From contig LYSY01000003.1 in assembly GCA_001657395.1 (NCBI GenBank), forward strand, positions 1-64,000: a stretch of DNA of 64,000 nucleotides, in the 5' to 3' direction. The translations under genes were made by a program, and so were the position numbers. Position 1 is the stretch's first letter; each line of letters starts with the position of its first letter. This stretch comes from Rhodospirillales bacterium BBD 1991-14. GTDB taxonomy: Bacteria > Pseudomonadota > Alphaproteobacteria > Kiloniellales > Kiloniellaceae. Below the pieces are notes generated by a model. It ran no database searches. It saw only the letters and a list, made by a program, of their open reading frames with translations, and was not told the origin of the DNA. Below are positions 54,401 through 62,658 of this stretch, in pieces.

Positions 54401-54449
54401 TCCCGCCCCCCCGGCCCTGAAAGAGCCGGATCGGGCGGTCGTTCCCTGA
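51444..54449 (+). CDS. glnE: glutamine-synthetase adenylyltransferase / adenylyl-removing enzyme
   Basis: GlnE attaches and removes AMP on glutamine synthetase under PII control. The 1001-residue protein has both nucleotidyltransferase domains: the N-terminal one with GMGKLGARELNYSSDIDLIV (near 193-213) and the C-terminal one with MGKMGGREMTVSSDLDLILL (near 707-727). Each is followed by a helical domain, such as RGGIREIEFFAQTQQLIWGG and KYAAGGLIDAEFLAQYLQL. The GxD...D metal motifs are intact in both. The start is the ATG at 51,444. bcp follows 127 bases later. Confidence 0.97.
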   Translation: MVKLPYLPEPSALPGALQPSLGEAWLERWRAQMEASADLAHQDFLSQLDQAPGGARLLESVFANSPFLSQCLTADIGLLPDVLNHGPHWVLRKALEDLKSKAAGCADQAELMVILRRQRRRVAFAVAYADIAGFWDVETVTQALSDLADTAIDAALCGLLGLAIQRGELEIAEPGPGERGEALTANCGLAVLGMGKLGARELNYSSDIDLIVIFDPEKIDYHHSRGVQQGMVRLTRDLLRALDERTAEGFVFRTDLRLRPDPGAMPLAIRINAALTYYESMGQNWERAAMIKARPVAGDIALGDRFLAELRPFVWRKHLDFWAIQDVHSIKRQINAHKGGSVIAVNGHNVKLGRGGIREIEFFAQTQQLIWGGREPGLRTPRTTEALAALAERGHVGPGTAEALCEAYAFLRRLEHRLQMVEDQQTHTIPQDDEAVDRLAVFLGYPEPGQFRDDLLARLRLVEDHYAHLFEESPSLSGPGNLVFTGGEADPETLATLKGLGFEDPGRVWSVVSGWHHGRYRAVRSTRSRQLLTELVPTVLDLLAKTREPDQALVKFDSFLAGLPAGVQIFSLLGNNPRLLELVAEVMGSAPMLADRLARHPSLLEAVLAGDFFDPLPDAETLDHELREALTDAQDLQDVLDMTRRWANDRRFQVGVHILRHKGTVDDNGRALSDIAGAALRALYRPVMDDLARNHGYLAGSSLAVIAMGKMGGREMTVSSDLDLILLYELPPEDGQSDGPKALDPPRYYARLAQRLINAVTAQTAEGTLYEIDMRLRPSGNAGPIATSLSGFRRYYAEQAWTWEHMALTRARVVAGPEDFCQKVTASLHHILTRPRDPETLLADVAAMRRRLHKEHPAKSIWSVKYAAGGLIDAEFLAQYLQLREAARHPQVLATATQQAFANLAGAGVLDAGLAAQLIEATRFLRQVQEALRLTVGPAFDADSLSPALQDALAASAGTDSFAALRERLVTTLSWLHQVFVETIDHPAPPALKEPDRAVVP

Positions 54450-54576
54450 GGACCAAACCAGGATCGGCCTTTACATGGCAGGCCTTGATCTTGCGGTTGA
54501 TCGCACGATCTTTAGGCGTCGGGAAGATGCAATCGGTCGGACCCGAGCTCAGGCAAAACTCAGGAGGATTCTGCGA

Positions 54577-55038
54577 ATGGTCGAAGTCGGAAAGAAGGCG
54601 CCAAACTTCAAGATGTCCACGGATGGCGGCGGCAGCATCGCGCTGAAGGACCTGAAGGACCAGAAGGTCGTGCTCTACTTCTATCCCAAGGACGATACGC
54701 CGGGCTGCACCAAGGAGGCCTGCGGATTTCGCGACGCCTTGCCGGACTTCTCGAAAGTCGATGCCGTCGTCATTGGCGTCTCCAAGGACAGCGTGGCCAA
54801 GCACGACAAGTTCAAGGCCAAGCACGATCTGCCCTTCACCCTCGCCTCCGACGAAGACGGCAGCGTCTGCGAGGCCTACGGCACCTGGGTCGAGAAGTCG
54901 ATGTACGGGAAGAAGTATATGGGTATCGAGCGCGCCACCTTCCTGATCGACGAGAAAGGCGTTGTCCGCGGCGAATGGCGCAAGGTCAAAGTGCCGGGCC
55001 ACGTCGATGCGGTGCTGGAGGCGGCGCAAGCGCTCTGA
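54577..55038 (+). CDS. bcp: peroxiredoxin, Bcp/PrxQ type
   Basis: This 153-residue thiol peroxidase reduces peroxides with electrons from thioredoxin. The peroxidatic cysteine is C44 (KDDTPGCTKEACGFRD) and the likely resolving cysteine is C49, the PrxQ arrangement of five residues apart. ATFLIDEKGVVRGEW is typical of the C-terminal part. The ATG at 54,577 is preceded by AGGAGG nine bases upstream. It follows glnE and precedes a DUF455 gene. Confidence 0.97.
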   Translation: MVEVGKKAPNFKMSTDGGGSIALKDLKDQKVVLYFYPKDDTPGCTKEACGFRDALPDFSKVDAVVIGVSKDSVAKHDKFKAKHDLPFTLASDEDGSVCEAYGTWVEKSMYGKKYMGIERATFLIDEKGVVRGEWRKVKVPGHVDAVLEAAQAL

Positions 55039-55149
55039 CCGCCGGGCTCACGGGCGCCGGAGGATGTTTGCAAGGCCGTTGCCGACGGGCCGGTGTCGAG
55101 CTATCGATGGGACCTATGCCCCTGCCCATCTCAAAGGACGCCTAGCCTG

Positions 55150-55947
55150 ATGAGTACGCTCACGGCCCGCGCGGTCGCCGTGCTGACGGATGCCGATCCC
55201 GCCGGCAAGGCGAAGCGCGCGCATGCAATGGCCGCGGACTGGGCACAGGGGCGCATCGGCAGCCTAGGCGACACCCGCCCGCCGACGCGTCCGGCACGCC
55301 CGGAGAGACCGCAGTTGAAGCGCCCCGGCGACATGCCCAAGCGCAAGATCAACCGCGGCACCGCCGGGCGATTCGCGCTGCTGCACGCCCTTGCCCATAT
55401 CGAGCTGAACGCCATCGACCTGGCCTGCGACATTCTCGCCCGTTTCCCCGAGCAAGGCCTGCCCAATGCCTTCCATGACGACTGGCTGCGGGTCGCCGAG
55501 GAAGAGGCGAAGCATTTCCTGCTGCTCGAGGAGCGGCTGGGAGAACTGGGCGGCTCCTACGGCGATCTGCCCGCGCACGACGGCCTCTGGCAGGCCGCCG
55601 AAGACACCGCCGGCGACCTGCTCGCACGCCTTGCCGTGGTGCCTCTGGTGCTGGAGGCGCGCGGCCTGGATGTGACCCCTGCCATGATCGCCAAGCTGAA
55701 GGCCGTCGACGACCATCGCAGCGCCGGGGTGCTGGAGATCATCTACCGCGACGAAGTGGGCCACGTCGCCATCGGCAAGCGCTGGTTCGATCATCTCTGC
55801 CAGCGCGACGGCGCCGATCCCCGCCGGACCTGGCAGGACCTGGTCCGCCGGCACTTCAAGGGCCAGTTGAAGCCGCCCTTCAACGAGGACGCGCGCCGGC
55901 AGGCCAACCTGCCGCCCGATTTCTACACCGCACTGGCGGACCTCTAG
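55150..55947 (+). CDS. DUF455 ferritin-like protein
   Basis: This 265-residue helical protein belongs to the DUF455/ferritin-like group. Metal-type motifs are HALAHIELNAIDLACDIL, VAEEEAKHFLLLEERL and YRDEVGHVAIGKRW, which together give the Glu/His pattern of a di-iron or dimanganese site. The N-terminal 70 residues are basic and Pro/Arg-rich. Family function is not settled; some relatives are tRNA hydroxylase-like. The start is the ATG at 55,150. A GTG upstream at 55,093 would only add a short low-quality stretch. Confidence 0.88.
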   Translation: MSTLTARAVAVLTDADPAGKAKRAHAMAADWAQGRIGSLGDTRPPTRPARPERPQLKRPGDMPKRKINRGTAGRFALLHALAHIELNAIDLACDILARFPEQGLPNAFHDDWLRVAEEEAKHFLLLEERLGELGGSYGDLPAHDGLWQAAEDTAGDLLARLAVVPLVLEARGLDVTPAMIAKLKAVDDHRSAGVLEIIYRDEVGHVAIGKRWFDHLCQRDGADPRRTWQDLVRRHFKGQLKPPFNEDARRQANLPPDFYTALADL

Positions 55948-55974
55948 CGCCCCTGGCGCTCCCCCCAAATCTGC

Positions 55975-56976
55975 ATGACAGACCTGCCGGGGCTGCGTTT
56001 GACCGCGGAAGCCGAACCGGCTAGGGCTGGCAGGGTCATGGCAAGCGAAGACAGCAAGGCGCAGCCGGCCCCCCGGCTGCTGGGGCTCAGCGAACGGCAG
56101 CTGGCCTTCGTCCTGCTGTTCATCGCCCCGGCGCTCTTCGCCTCCAACATGCTGACGGCACGGGCCACCCACGACCTTTTCCCGCCCGTCGCCCTCGCCT
56201 TCTGGCGCTGGACCTGCACCCTGGCGCTGCTGATGCCGTTTACCGCCGCAGCGCTGTGGCAGCATCGCGCCGCCATCCTGCGGGAGTGGCGGGACCTGTT
56301 GATCCTCGGCGCCCTCGGCATGGGCGTCTGCGGGGCCTTCGTCTATATCGCCGCCGACACCACGACCGCCACCAACATCGGCCTGATCTACGCTGCCTCC
56401 CCGATCCTCATCGTCCTGATTGCGCGCTTCGTCTATGGCGAACGCGTGTCGCCGCTGCAGGCCCTCGGGATCGCGCTCTCGCTGACCGGAGTTCTGGCGA
56501 TCATCGGCCGCGGCGATCTGAGCGTTCTGGCCAATCTCGAGTTCTCGCCCGGCGACCTCTGGACCCTGGCAGCGATGACCGCCTGGGCGGTGTACTCGGT
56601 GATGCTGCGCCACCGGCCCTCGGCCCTGCCGCTGATGGCGCGCTTCGCGGCGATCAGCGGCGGCGGGATCCTCATTCTGCTGCCGTTCACGGTCGCCGAA
56701 GGTCTCTCCGGCGACCTGCCGCCGCTCACGACCACCAGCTTTCTCATCGTCGCCTTCCTGGCGGTCTTCGCCTCCTTCGGCGCCTATCAGGTCTACGCGC
56801 TGGTGCAGCGCAGCCTGGGCGCCGGCCCCACCAGCCTGCTGATGTACCTGATCCCGCTCTACAATGGCGTGCTGGCCTTCGTGATCCTGGGTGAGACGTT
56901 GCAGCTCTACCACCTGCTCGGGGCGGCCCTGGTGCTGCCCGGGATCTACCTGGCGACACGCAAGGCCGGGGCATAG
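55975..56976 (+). CDS. EamA/DMT-family transporter
   Basis: This 333-residue integral membrane protein has about ten helices in two EamA halves: LAFVLLFIAPALFASNMLTA and the repeat FSPGDLWTLAAMTAWAVYSV, ending LLGAALVLPGIYLATRK. These transporters export metabolites or amino acids; the substrate here is unknown. The first ATG at 55,975 gives a long cytoplasmic start; the ATG at 56,038 (MASEDSK), with AGGG upstream, would be as plausible. Confidence 0.92.
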   Translation: MTDLPGLRLTAEAEPARAGRVMASEDSKAQPAPRLLGLSERQLAFVLLFIAPALFASNMLTARATHDLFPPVALAFWRWTCTLALLMPFTAAALWQHRAAILREWRDLLILGALGMGVCGAFVYIAADTTTATNIGLIYAASPILIVLIARFVYGERVSPLQALGIALSLTGVLAIIGRGDLSVLANLEFSPGDLWTLAAMTAWAVYSVMLRHRPSALPLMARFAAISGGGILILLPFTVAEGLSGDLPPLTTTSFLIVAFLAVFASFGAYQVYALVQRSLGAGPTSLLMYLIPLYNGVLAFVILGETLQLYHLLGAALVLPGIYLATRKAGA

Positions 56977-57032
56977 AACGGGTCTTCTCCCGCCGCCGTA
57001 GCAGCCCGCGCGAATCGTGCTATTCAGACGGT

Positions 57033-57905
57033 GTGAGCAAGGAGCCCTACAGACTTGTCCTCGTCGCAGGCGCAATGCGCAGCGGAACCTCCCTGCTGCA
57101 GCACGTGCTCTGCGCCTCCCCCCAGGCCAATCCTTTCGTGCACGGATGCCGCTATCTGACGAGCCAGATCGCGATCTATGCGCAGTACGCCGGCAGCGAC
57201 CACCTCTATGTGGAGGACTATCTGGGCGGCCGTGACGGACTCGCCGCCTTTACCAAGGACATCCTCGGGCGCCTGCTGCGGGAAACCCACCGCCGGCTCG
57301 ATCATCCGGACTGCCTGGTGCTGAAGAATCCGGAACTCTCGACGTACTTCCCGCAGGCGGCCGCCCTCTTGCCGGCAGCCCGCTTCGTCATCTCCGTGCG
57401 CGAGCCCAAGGACACCATTGCCTCGATGATCGGCGTCGGCGAGAAGCATCGGCAAAGCGGGGTCAACAGCTTCCTGGCCGGCGCCGGCAGAGACATCGCG
57501 AAGCTCAGCACGTCCTATCGCCAGTTCTACCTGCCGGTCCTGCGGGCGCTGCAGGAGGGCGATGAAGCGCTGAAGGAGCGTGTGCTCTTCGTGGGCTACG
57601 AGTCCTTGATCGGCGGCATCGAGCCGATCGTCGAACGCCTCTCCACATTCACCGGGCTTCCCTTGTCGGCGGACACGCTGGGCGACCAGCAGACCTGGCG
57701 CAGCCGCGTGGATCCGGAAAGCGATGAAATCTACAGCCATCCGCGCTGGGGCGCCTATGTGACGGCGCTGAGCGGCGGGCCGATCTCCGCGGCCAGCATC
57801 GGGCGTCATCGCGAGGTTCTGACAGAGGCCGAGGCTGATCAGGTCGACAGTCTCTGTGCCGACATCCGCCGCGCCTTCGGCTACGCGCAGGAAGGCCCGC
57901 CCTAA
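57033..57905 (+). CDS. sulfotransferase-family protein
   Basis: This 290-residue protein has the PAPS-dependent sulfotransferase pattern. The 5'-phosphosulfate loop is VAGAMRSGTSLLQHVL near residues 11-26, and the 3'-phosphate motif is FVISVREPKDTIASMIGVG near 114-132. It also shows VLFVGYESLIGGIEPIVERL. The start is GTG at 57,033. It would transfer a sulfo group to a hydroxyl or amine of an unknown acceptor. It is convergent to the adjacent minus-strand group of an unknown protein, CapK-like enzyme and P450. Confidence 0.88.
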   Translation: MSKEPYRLVLVAGAMRSGTSLLQHVLCASPQANPFVHGCRYLTSQIAIYAQYAGSDHLYVEDYLGGRDGLAAFTKDILGRLLRETHRRLDHPDCLVLKNPELSTYFPQAAALLPAARFVISVREPKDTIASMIGVGEKHRQSGVNSFLAGAGRDIAKLSTSYRQFYLPVLRALQEGDEALKERVLFVGYESLIGGIEPIVERLSTFTGLPLSADTLGDQQTWRSRVDPESDEIYSHPRWGAYVTALSGGPISAASIGRHREVLTEAEADQVDSLCADIRRAFGYAQEGPP

Positions 57906-57915
57906 CGGAGACGGA

Positions 57916-58671
57916 TCAGCCGCTGCTCGGGGAGATCGCCGCTTCGAGACCGCCCTCGTAGCCCTGGTCAAAGAGACGGGCCGCGAGCGGGTTCTGGTTC
58001 TTGTGGCTGAGCTCCGTCAGGCAGATCAGTTCGTCACCGTGGACGTAACCGGGGTTCTTCTCCAGGAAGAACCGCACGTCAGGACGGCGGCGGTCCTTTT
58101 CGGGAATTTCCGCCCAGTCCGTCTTCAGGTGCCCGCGCGACTCGGCAAAGTGCAGAACCCCCGTGGCCGGGTTGTAGGTGTCGCCGAACTTGTTGGCGGC
58201 AAGCTGGTCCATCAGGCCTTTGGCATGTTCCGGCGTCGGCCGGTTGTAGGCCGGATAGAAGACCCGGTAGAACGCCCTGAGATAGCGGTAGGTGCGGTGC
58301 CCCTTGACCAGCAGAAACCAGTAGAGCGGAACCTCCGGCGCCTCCGACTTCAGCGCCCCGGAGAAATGGATCCAGGTGAACGCCAGGGCCTGCTGGCCCC
58401 AATGGTCCTGATGCACGATGGTGTCGCCGGAGTACATGATGCGCACCGGGCTGCCGCGAAAGTCTTCTTCCCAGACCTTGATCGACGAGAAACCCTGCAG
58501 GGAGTGGTTCGGATCCCGGAGGATAACTGCGTACTGCTTGTCTGAAAGGTCGTTGAGAAAGAGTTCTTCGCTGGTCCCGCCATAGTAGTGTTCGTAGAGC
58601 TTGAACATGTCGGCCCGGGTGGTCTTGCCCAGACAGCTCACGCGCTCGATATGGCCGTTGAGTTCGGTCAT
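57916..58671 (-). CDS. hypothetical protein, possibly GNAT-like
   Basis: I do not recognise this 251-residue protein with certainty. Segments such as MFKLYEHYYGGTSEELFLND, KQYAVILRDPNHSLQGFSSI and GSPVRIMYSGDTIVHQDHWG suggest a GNAT-like acyltransferase fold, but the acetyl-CoA loop is not clear. No signal peptide or membrane span. It is the third gene in the direction P450, CapK-like enzyme, this gene, with 26 bases to the CapK-like gene, and probably belongs to that operon. It could be an acyltransferase using the activated product of the CapK-like enzyme; this is inference. Confidence 0.7.
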   Translation of the reverse strand: MTELNGHIERVSCLGKTTRADMFKLYEHYYGGTSEELFLNDLSDKQYAVILRDPNHSLQGFSSIKVWEEDFRGSPVRIMYSGDTIVHQDHWGQQALAFTWIHFSGALKSEAPEVPLYWFLLVKGHRTYRYLRAFYRVFYPAYNRPTPEHAKGLMDQLAANKFGDTYNPATGVLHFAESRGHLKTDWAEIPEKDRRRPDVRFFLEKNPGYVHGDELICLTELSHKNQNPLAARLFDQGYEGGLEAAISPSSG

Positions 58672-58697
58672 CCCTTCACCCTTTTCGGAAGGGCCGT

Positions 58698-60107
58698 CTA
58701 GCCGGCCACCTCTGAAACGAACTCCTCGTACTTTCCGCGGGGACTGAGCGGAATCTCGTCCACATAAGTGAAAGTTACGTTAAAGGGGTGACCCAGGTTT
58801 CGCAGGATGAGCGCGCGCATCTGTTCTTCCTGCTCCGGCGTCACCGGTTCGGACACCACCATGAGTTTCTCGATCTCGTTGATGCTGCGCTGAATGAACT
58901 GGAAGCGCTGGACGGCTTTGGTGATCGCCTTGTAATCGCCGTGATCGCCAAGATAAGGAAACACGGTCGAGCCGTCCGGCAGCGCAAGCCGGTTGCGCTG
59001 ACGGCCGACCGTCCGTTTGATCACCGGCAAACCGCGGCCGCAGGCACAGGGCGCACCAACCTCCGCATAGTCGCCGAGTTCGTAGCGCACCAGCGGCGTC
59101 GCGAAGTTGTGGAGCGGCGTGATCAGCACGCGGCCCACCTCTCCGGGACCGCAGGCCCTGCCCGACTCGTCCACCACTTCAACCAGAACGTTCTCGGACT
59201 GCACGTGATAGACATCGTACTCCGGGCACTGAATGGTCAGGTATCCCGCTTCCTCGCTGCTGTAGGAATCCTTCAAGGGGATGCCCCAGGCCTCTCGGAC
59301 GAGGCGGCGCGTCTGATCGGTCACCGTTTCGCCGACGGTCATGACCTGTTTCAGGCTCGGCAGGCTTATGTCCCGTTCGATGCAGTGCTTGGCCAGCGCC
59401 ATCAGGTTTGACGGGAAGGAAATGAGGTAGTCCGGCGCCTCTTTCCGGAGCCAGGCGACCTGGTCCGGCAGTTCGCTGATGACGTTCAGCAGTACAGCCG
59501 GCCCGGTCGGGTAGATCGCACCGGAGGCCGGCCCCCAACTGTCGCCATGGGCGCCGTCCGGCGGCATGGCCACGCCCTTTCGTGACCAGCGAATGGCCGC
59601 AAGCTTGCCGCCGAGGTCGCGCTCCTGCCAGAAGTGCTCGCGCATCACACAGGCACGCCAGAAGAGGTTGGTAACTTCCGTGCCGTACATACGCACCGCA
59701 CGGCCGGTGGAGCCGGAGGTCTCGATCTGATGCGTCTTGCCGTGCGACTTCGGCAGCGCTGTCGTGTTGATGTCCTTGCCGGCAGCCTGCAGTTCGGCGC
59801 GCTTGAGGATCGGCAGCCGGTCCAGGGTTTCGCGGGTGACCTCGGCGTCGGCATCGACGCCGGCCTCGGCAAAGCGGCGCTGATAGAACGGCACTGTGCG
59901 GGCTGCATGGGAGAACAACAGGCGAAGCTGCTTTGCCTGATGGGCAAAGATCTCCTCCGGCGTCAGCCACTGTGTCTGATCGAGCTGGTACAGCAGCGAC
60001 AGCAGCAGCGAGGCCATGCGCCCCGGAATGGCCGGGCTGACGATCCCCGGCACCGAGGATCGCGGAATGCTCACCCTCTTTTCCACCATGACACCCTTTT
60101 CAACCAT
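58698..60107 (-). CDS. CapK/phenylacetate-CoA-ligase-like adenylate-forming enzyme
   Basis: This 469-residue protein resembles the phenylacetate-CoA ligase/CapK branch of the adenylate-forming superfamily. The P-loop-like motif is IETSGSTGRAVRMYG, with LISFPSNLMALAK, the adenine region DSYSSEEAGYLTIQCPEY, and RYELGDYAEVGAPCACGRGL. A C-terminal domain ends VDEIPLSPRGKYEEFVSE, with the family Lys. I chose the ATG at 60,107, which has GAGGGGG upstream; ATG 60,089 is an alternative within an 18-base duplicated start (MVEKGVMVEK). It follows the P450 gene with 14 bases. The carboxylic acid activated is unknown. Confidence 0.88.
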   Translation of the reverse strand: MVEKGVMVEKRVSIPRSSVPGIVSPAIPGRMASLLLSLLYQLDQTQWLTPEEIFAHQAKQLRLLFSHAARTVPFYQRRFAEAGVDADAEVTRETLDRLPILKRAELQAAGKDINTTALPKSHGKTHQIETSGSTGRAVRMYGTEVTNLFWRACVMREHFWQERDLGGKLAAIRWSRKGVAMPPDGAHGDSWGPASGAIYPTGPAVLLNVISELPDQVAWLRKEAPDYLISFPSNLMALAKHCIERDISLPSLKQVMTVGETVTDQTRRLVREAWGIPLKDSYSSEEAGYLTIQCPEYDVYHVQSENVLVEVVDESGRACGPGEVGRVLITPLHNFATPLVRYELGDYAEVGAPCACGRGLPVIKRTVGRQRNRLALPDGSTVFPYLGDHGDYKAITKAVQRFQFIQRSINEIEKLMVVSEPVTPEQEEQMRALILRNLGHPFNVTFTYVDEIPLSPRGKYEEFVSEVAG

Positions 60108-60121
60108 GACACCCGGCCCCC

Positions 60122-61348
60122 TCAACTCGGTCGCAGCGACAACGGCAGACTCTCCAATCCGCGCACGGATGTGTTCGCCTGCCAGCGCGGCCGATCGGTC
60201 TCAACCTCAATGCGCGCCGTCTTCGCCAACAGCCTGGCAATGGCGATCTCGCCTTCCAGCTTTGCCAGCCCGTAGCCCAGGCAGTGGTGCGTGCCCTTGC
60301 CGAAGGCGAGGCTCGCACCGTCGTTGCGCGCGACGTCGAGCCGGTCAGGCTCCGGGTAACGCGCGGGATCCCGGTTGGCCGCGCCGAAGACACTGACGAC
60401 ATAGCTGTGCTTCGCAATCGCCTTGCCGCCGACCTCCACATCCTCGGCGGCCCAGCGCCCGATCTTCTGGATCGGGCTCTCGAACCGCAGCAGCTCGTCG
60501 ACCGCGGACACGATCAGCCCCGGTTCCTCGACCAGCCGTTCCAGTTCCTGAGGATTGCGGGCCAGCGCGAGAACGCCGTTGCCGATAAGGTTCTTGGTCG
60601 TCTCGTGACCGGCCCAGAGCAGGAAAACACAGTTGGCCAGCAGCGCCTCTTCGCTCAGCGCTGCCGCCTCGCCGCCGCAAACGATTTCGGAAAGCAGGTC
60701 GTCGCGCGGGCGGCGCCGGCATTCGGCGACCAGCTCGGCCATGTAGGCCATCAGCGCCTCGGTGGCGTCGATTCCGGTTGCGAGCTGCGCGGCCGCGCCG
60801 GTATCGAGCGCAGCCGTCAACTGTCCGGAAAGATCGCGCAGCTTTTCGTAGTCCTCCTCCGGCACCCCGAGAATGCGGGAGACGACCATGACCGGGAAGG
60901 GATAGGCGAAATCGCGGATCAGGTCGAAGTCGGCGCCGTCCAAGGCATCCTTCAGAAGCCAGTCCGCCATGGCTTCGATCTCCGGGCGCATCGCCGCGAT
61001 CAGCCGCGGCGTAAAGGCATGCCCGACCAGGCGGCGCACCCGCGTGTGCGCCGGCGGATCGATGAAGACCATCCACTGGCTGAGCATGCGGTCGATCGGC
61101 GTCTGCGCGCGATCGTCTTTCGAAATGGGATTGGTGCCCTTGGGCGACTCTCGGCAAAACGATCTGCCGGTCAGGACACCCGCCACGTCCGCATAGCGCG
61201 ACAGATACCAGTCGCCCCAGGGGCTCAAGAAAACGGGATCGTGCTCACGCAGTGCGTGGTAGTGCGGATAGGGGTCGTCAAGGAAGCCCGGGGCATCGAA
61301 ATCCAGGGCGAAGGCCCCCGCGGTCTCTCTCCGTTCCATCGAGCTCAT
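60122..61348 (-). CDS. cytochrome P450
   Basis: This 408-residue soluble bacterial P450 has the heme-binding loop FGKGTHHCLGYGLAKLE with thiolate C356, the I-helix oxygen motif LLWAGHETTKN, the ExxR motif in VDELLRFESP and the PERF-like PDRLDVARN. N-terminal FDDPYPHYHALREHDPV is typical. The substrate is unknown. It is the first gene of a likely operon with the CapK-like enzyme and unknown protein. The 2Fe-2S ferredoxin in the window is ~20 kb away and not obviously its partner. Confidence 0.95.
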   Translation of the reverse strand: MSSMERRETAGAFALDFDAPGFLDDPYPHYHALREHDPVFLSPWGDWYLSRYADVAGVLTGRSFCRESPKGTNPISKDDRAQTPIDRMLSQWMVFIDPPAHTRVRRLVGHAFTPRLIAAMRPEIEAMADWLLKDALDGADFDLIRDFAYPFPVMVVSRILGVPEEDYEKLRDLSGQLTAALDTGAAAQLATGIDATEALMAYMAELVAECRRRPRDDLLSEIVCGGEAAALSEEALLANCVFLLWAGHETTKNLIGNGVLALARNPQELERLVEEPGLIVSAVDELLRFESPIQKIGRWAAEDVEVGGKAIAKHSYVVSVFGAANRDPARYPEPDRLDVARNDGASLAFGKGTHHCLGYGLAKLEGEIAIARLLAKTARIEVETDRPRWQANTSVRGLESLPLSLRPS

Positions 61349-61451
61349 CCCGCCCCCCGCTTTCCCTCGCCGTGCCCGACCCTAAGCGCGGAGAGCGCCA
61401 CAGGGCCGTGCCGGGGTGGCCCGGCGGTCCCCCGCCCCAAACAGGGAGCCG

Positions 61452-62571
61452 TCACGCATCCGCATTGACGCCTCCGCCGATGCGCGAAGCGAGAGAAGCC
61501 TCCAGAAACGCATCGATGTCACCATCGAGCACGGCCTGGGCATTGCCGGTCTCCACCGCCGTGCGCAGGTCCTTCACCATCTGGTAGGGCTGCAGCACGT
61601 AGGAGCGGATCTGGTGGCCCCAGCCGATGTCGGTCTTGGATTCCGCCTCGGCCTGGGCTTCCGCCTCCCGGCGCTGCAGTTCGTGCTCGTAGAGCCGCGC
61701 CTTCAGCATGGCCATGGCCTGCGCCCGGTTCTTGTGCTGCGAACGGTCGTTCTGGCACTGCACGACGATCCCGGTCGGGATGTGGGTCATGCGCACGGCC
61801 GAATCGGTCTTGTTGACGTGCTGGCCGCCGGCGCCGGAGGCGCGATAGGTATCGACACGGAGGTCCTTGTCCAGCACCTCGATCTCGATCGAGTCGTCGA
61901 TGACCGGATAGACCCAGACCGACGCGAAAGAGGTATGGCGCCGGGCCTGCGAGTCGAAGGGAGAGATCCGCACCAGCCGATGGACGCCGGATTCGGTCTT
62001 CAGCCAGCCGTAGGCGTTGGGGCCTTTCACCTGGATCGAGCTGGACTTGATGCCGGCTTCCTCGCCGGGGCTCTCTTCCAGCCAGTCGACCTTGTAGCCG
62101 CGGGCCTCCGCCCAGCGGACATACATGCGCAGCAGCATCTGCGCCCAGTCCTGGGCCTCGGTGCCGCCGGCCCCGGCGTTGACCTCGAGGTAACAGTCGT
62201 TGGCGTCGGCTTCGCCGGAAAGCAGGCTGGCCAGTTGCATCTTGGCGGCCCTTGCCTGCAGGGTCTCCAGCAGCGACCGGGCCTCGTCGACACTGGCCTC
62301 GTCGCCCTCCGCCTCACCCAACTCGGCCAGCGTGAGGCCGTCGTCGAGATCGCTCTCGACGGCGTGGTAGTCCTTCAGCGACTGCTCCAGGTGGGTGCGC
62401 TCGCGCATCACCTTTTGCGCCCGCTCGGGATCGTTCCAGAGATCGGGGTTTTCCGCCTCGGCGTTCAGCTCGTCGAGACGCAGGGTCGCCGATTCGACGT
62501 CAAAGATGCCTCCTCAGCAGGGCCAAGGACTGGCGAATTTCCTCGGCCACCGCTTCAATCTCGGCGCGCAT
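61452..62571 (-). CDS. prfB: peptide chain release factor 2 with programmed +1 frameshift
   Basis: RF2 reads UAA and UGA. The gene is split by a +1 frameshift. The first 23 codons (from ATG 62,571, [15 protein letters not shown]) end at TGA (62,502-62,500) in the context CTT-TGA-C, preceded by AGGAGG (62,514-62,509), which is the internal Shine-Dalgarno stimulator. Skipping one base continues [15 protein letters not shown] and into the main frame, giving about 372 residues. The GGQ motif is in [12 protein letters not shown] and the codon-recognition SPF motif in ISPFDSQ. This is the classical RF2 autoregulation. An annotation in a single frame would miss the N-terminus. Confidence 0.96.
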
Positions 62572-62658
62572 AAACACTCCTTGCCAAACTTCTTAGCGGC
62601 ACGCGGGCAGACGCCCGGCACCGCGCATCGGGGCGCAGTATTATCCGCTTCTTGTCAG

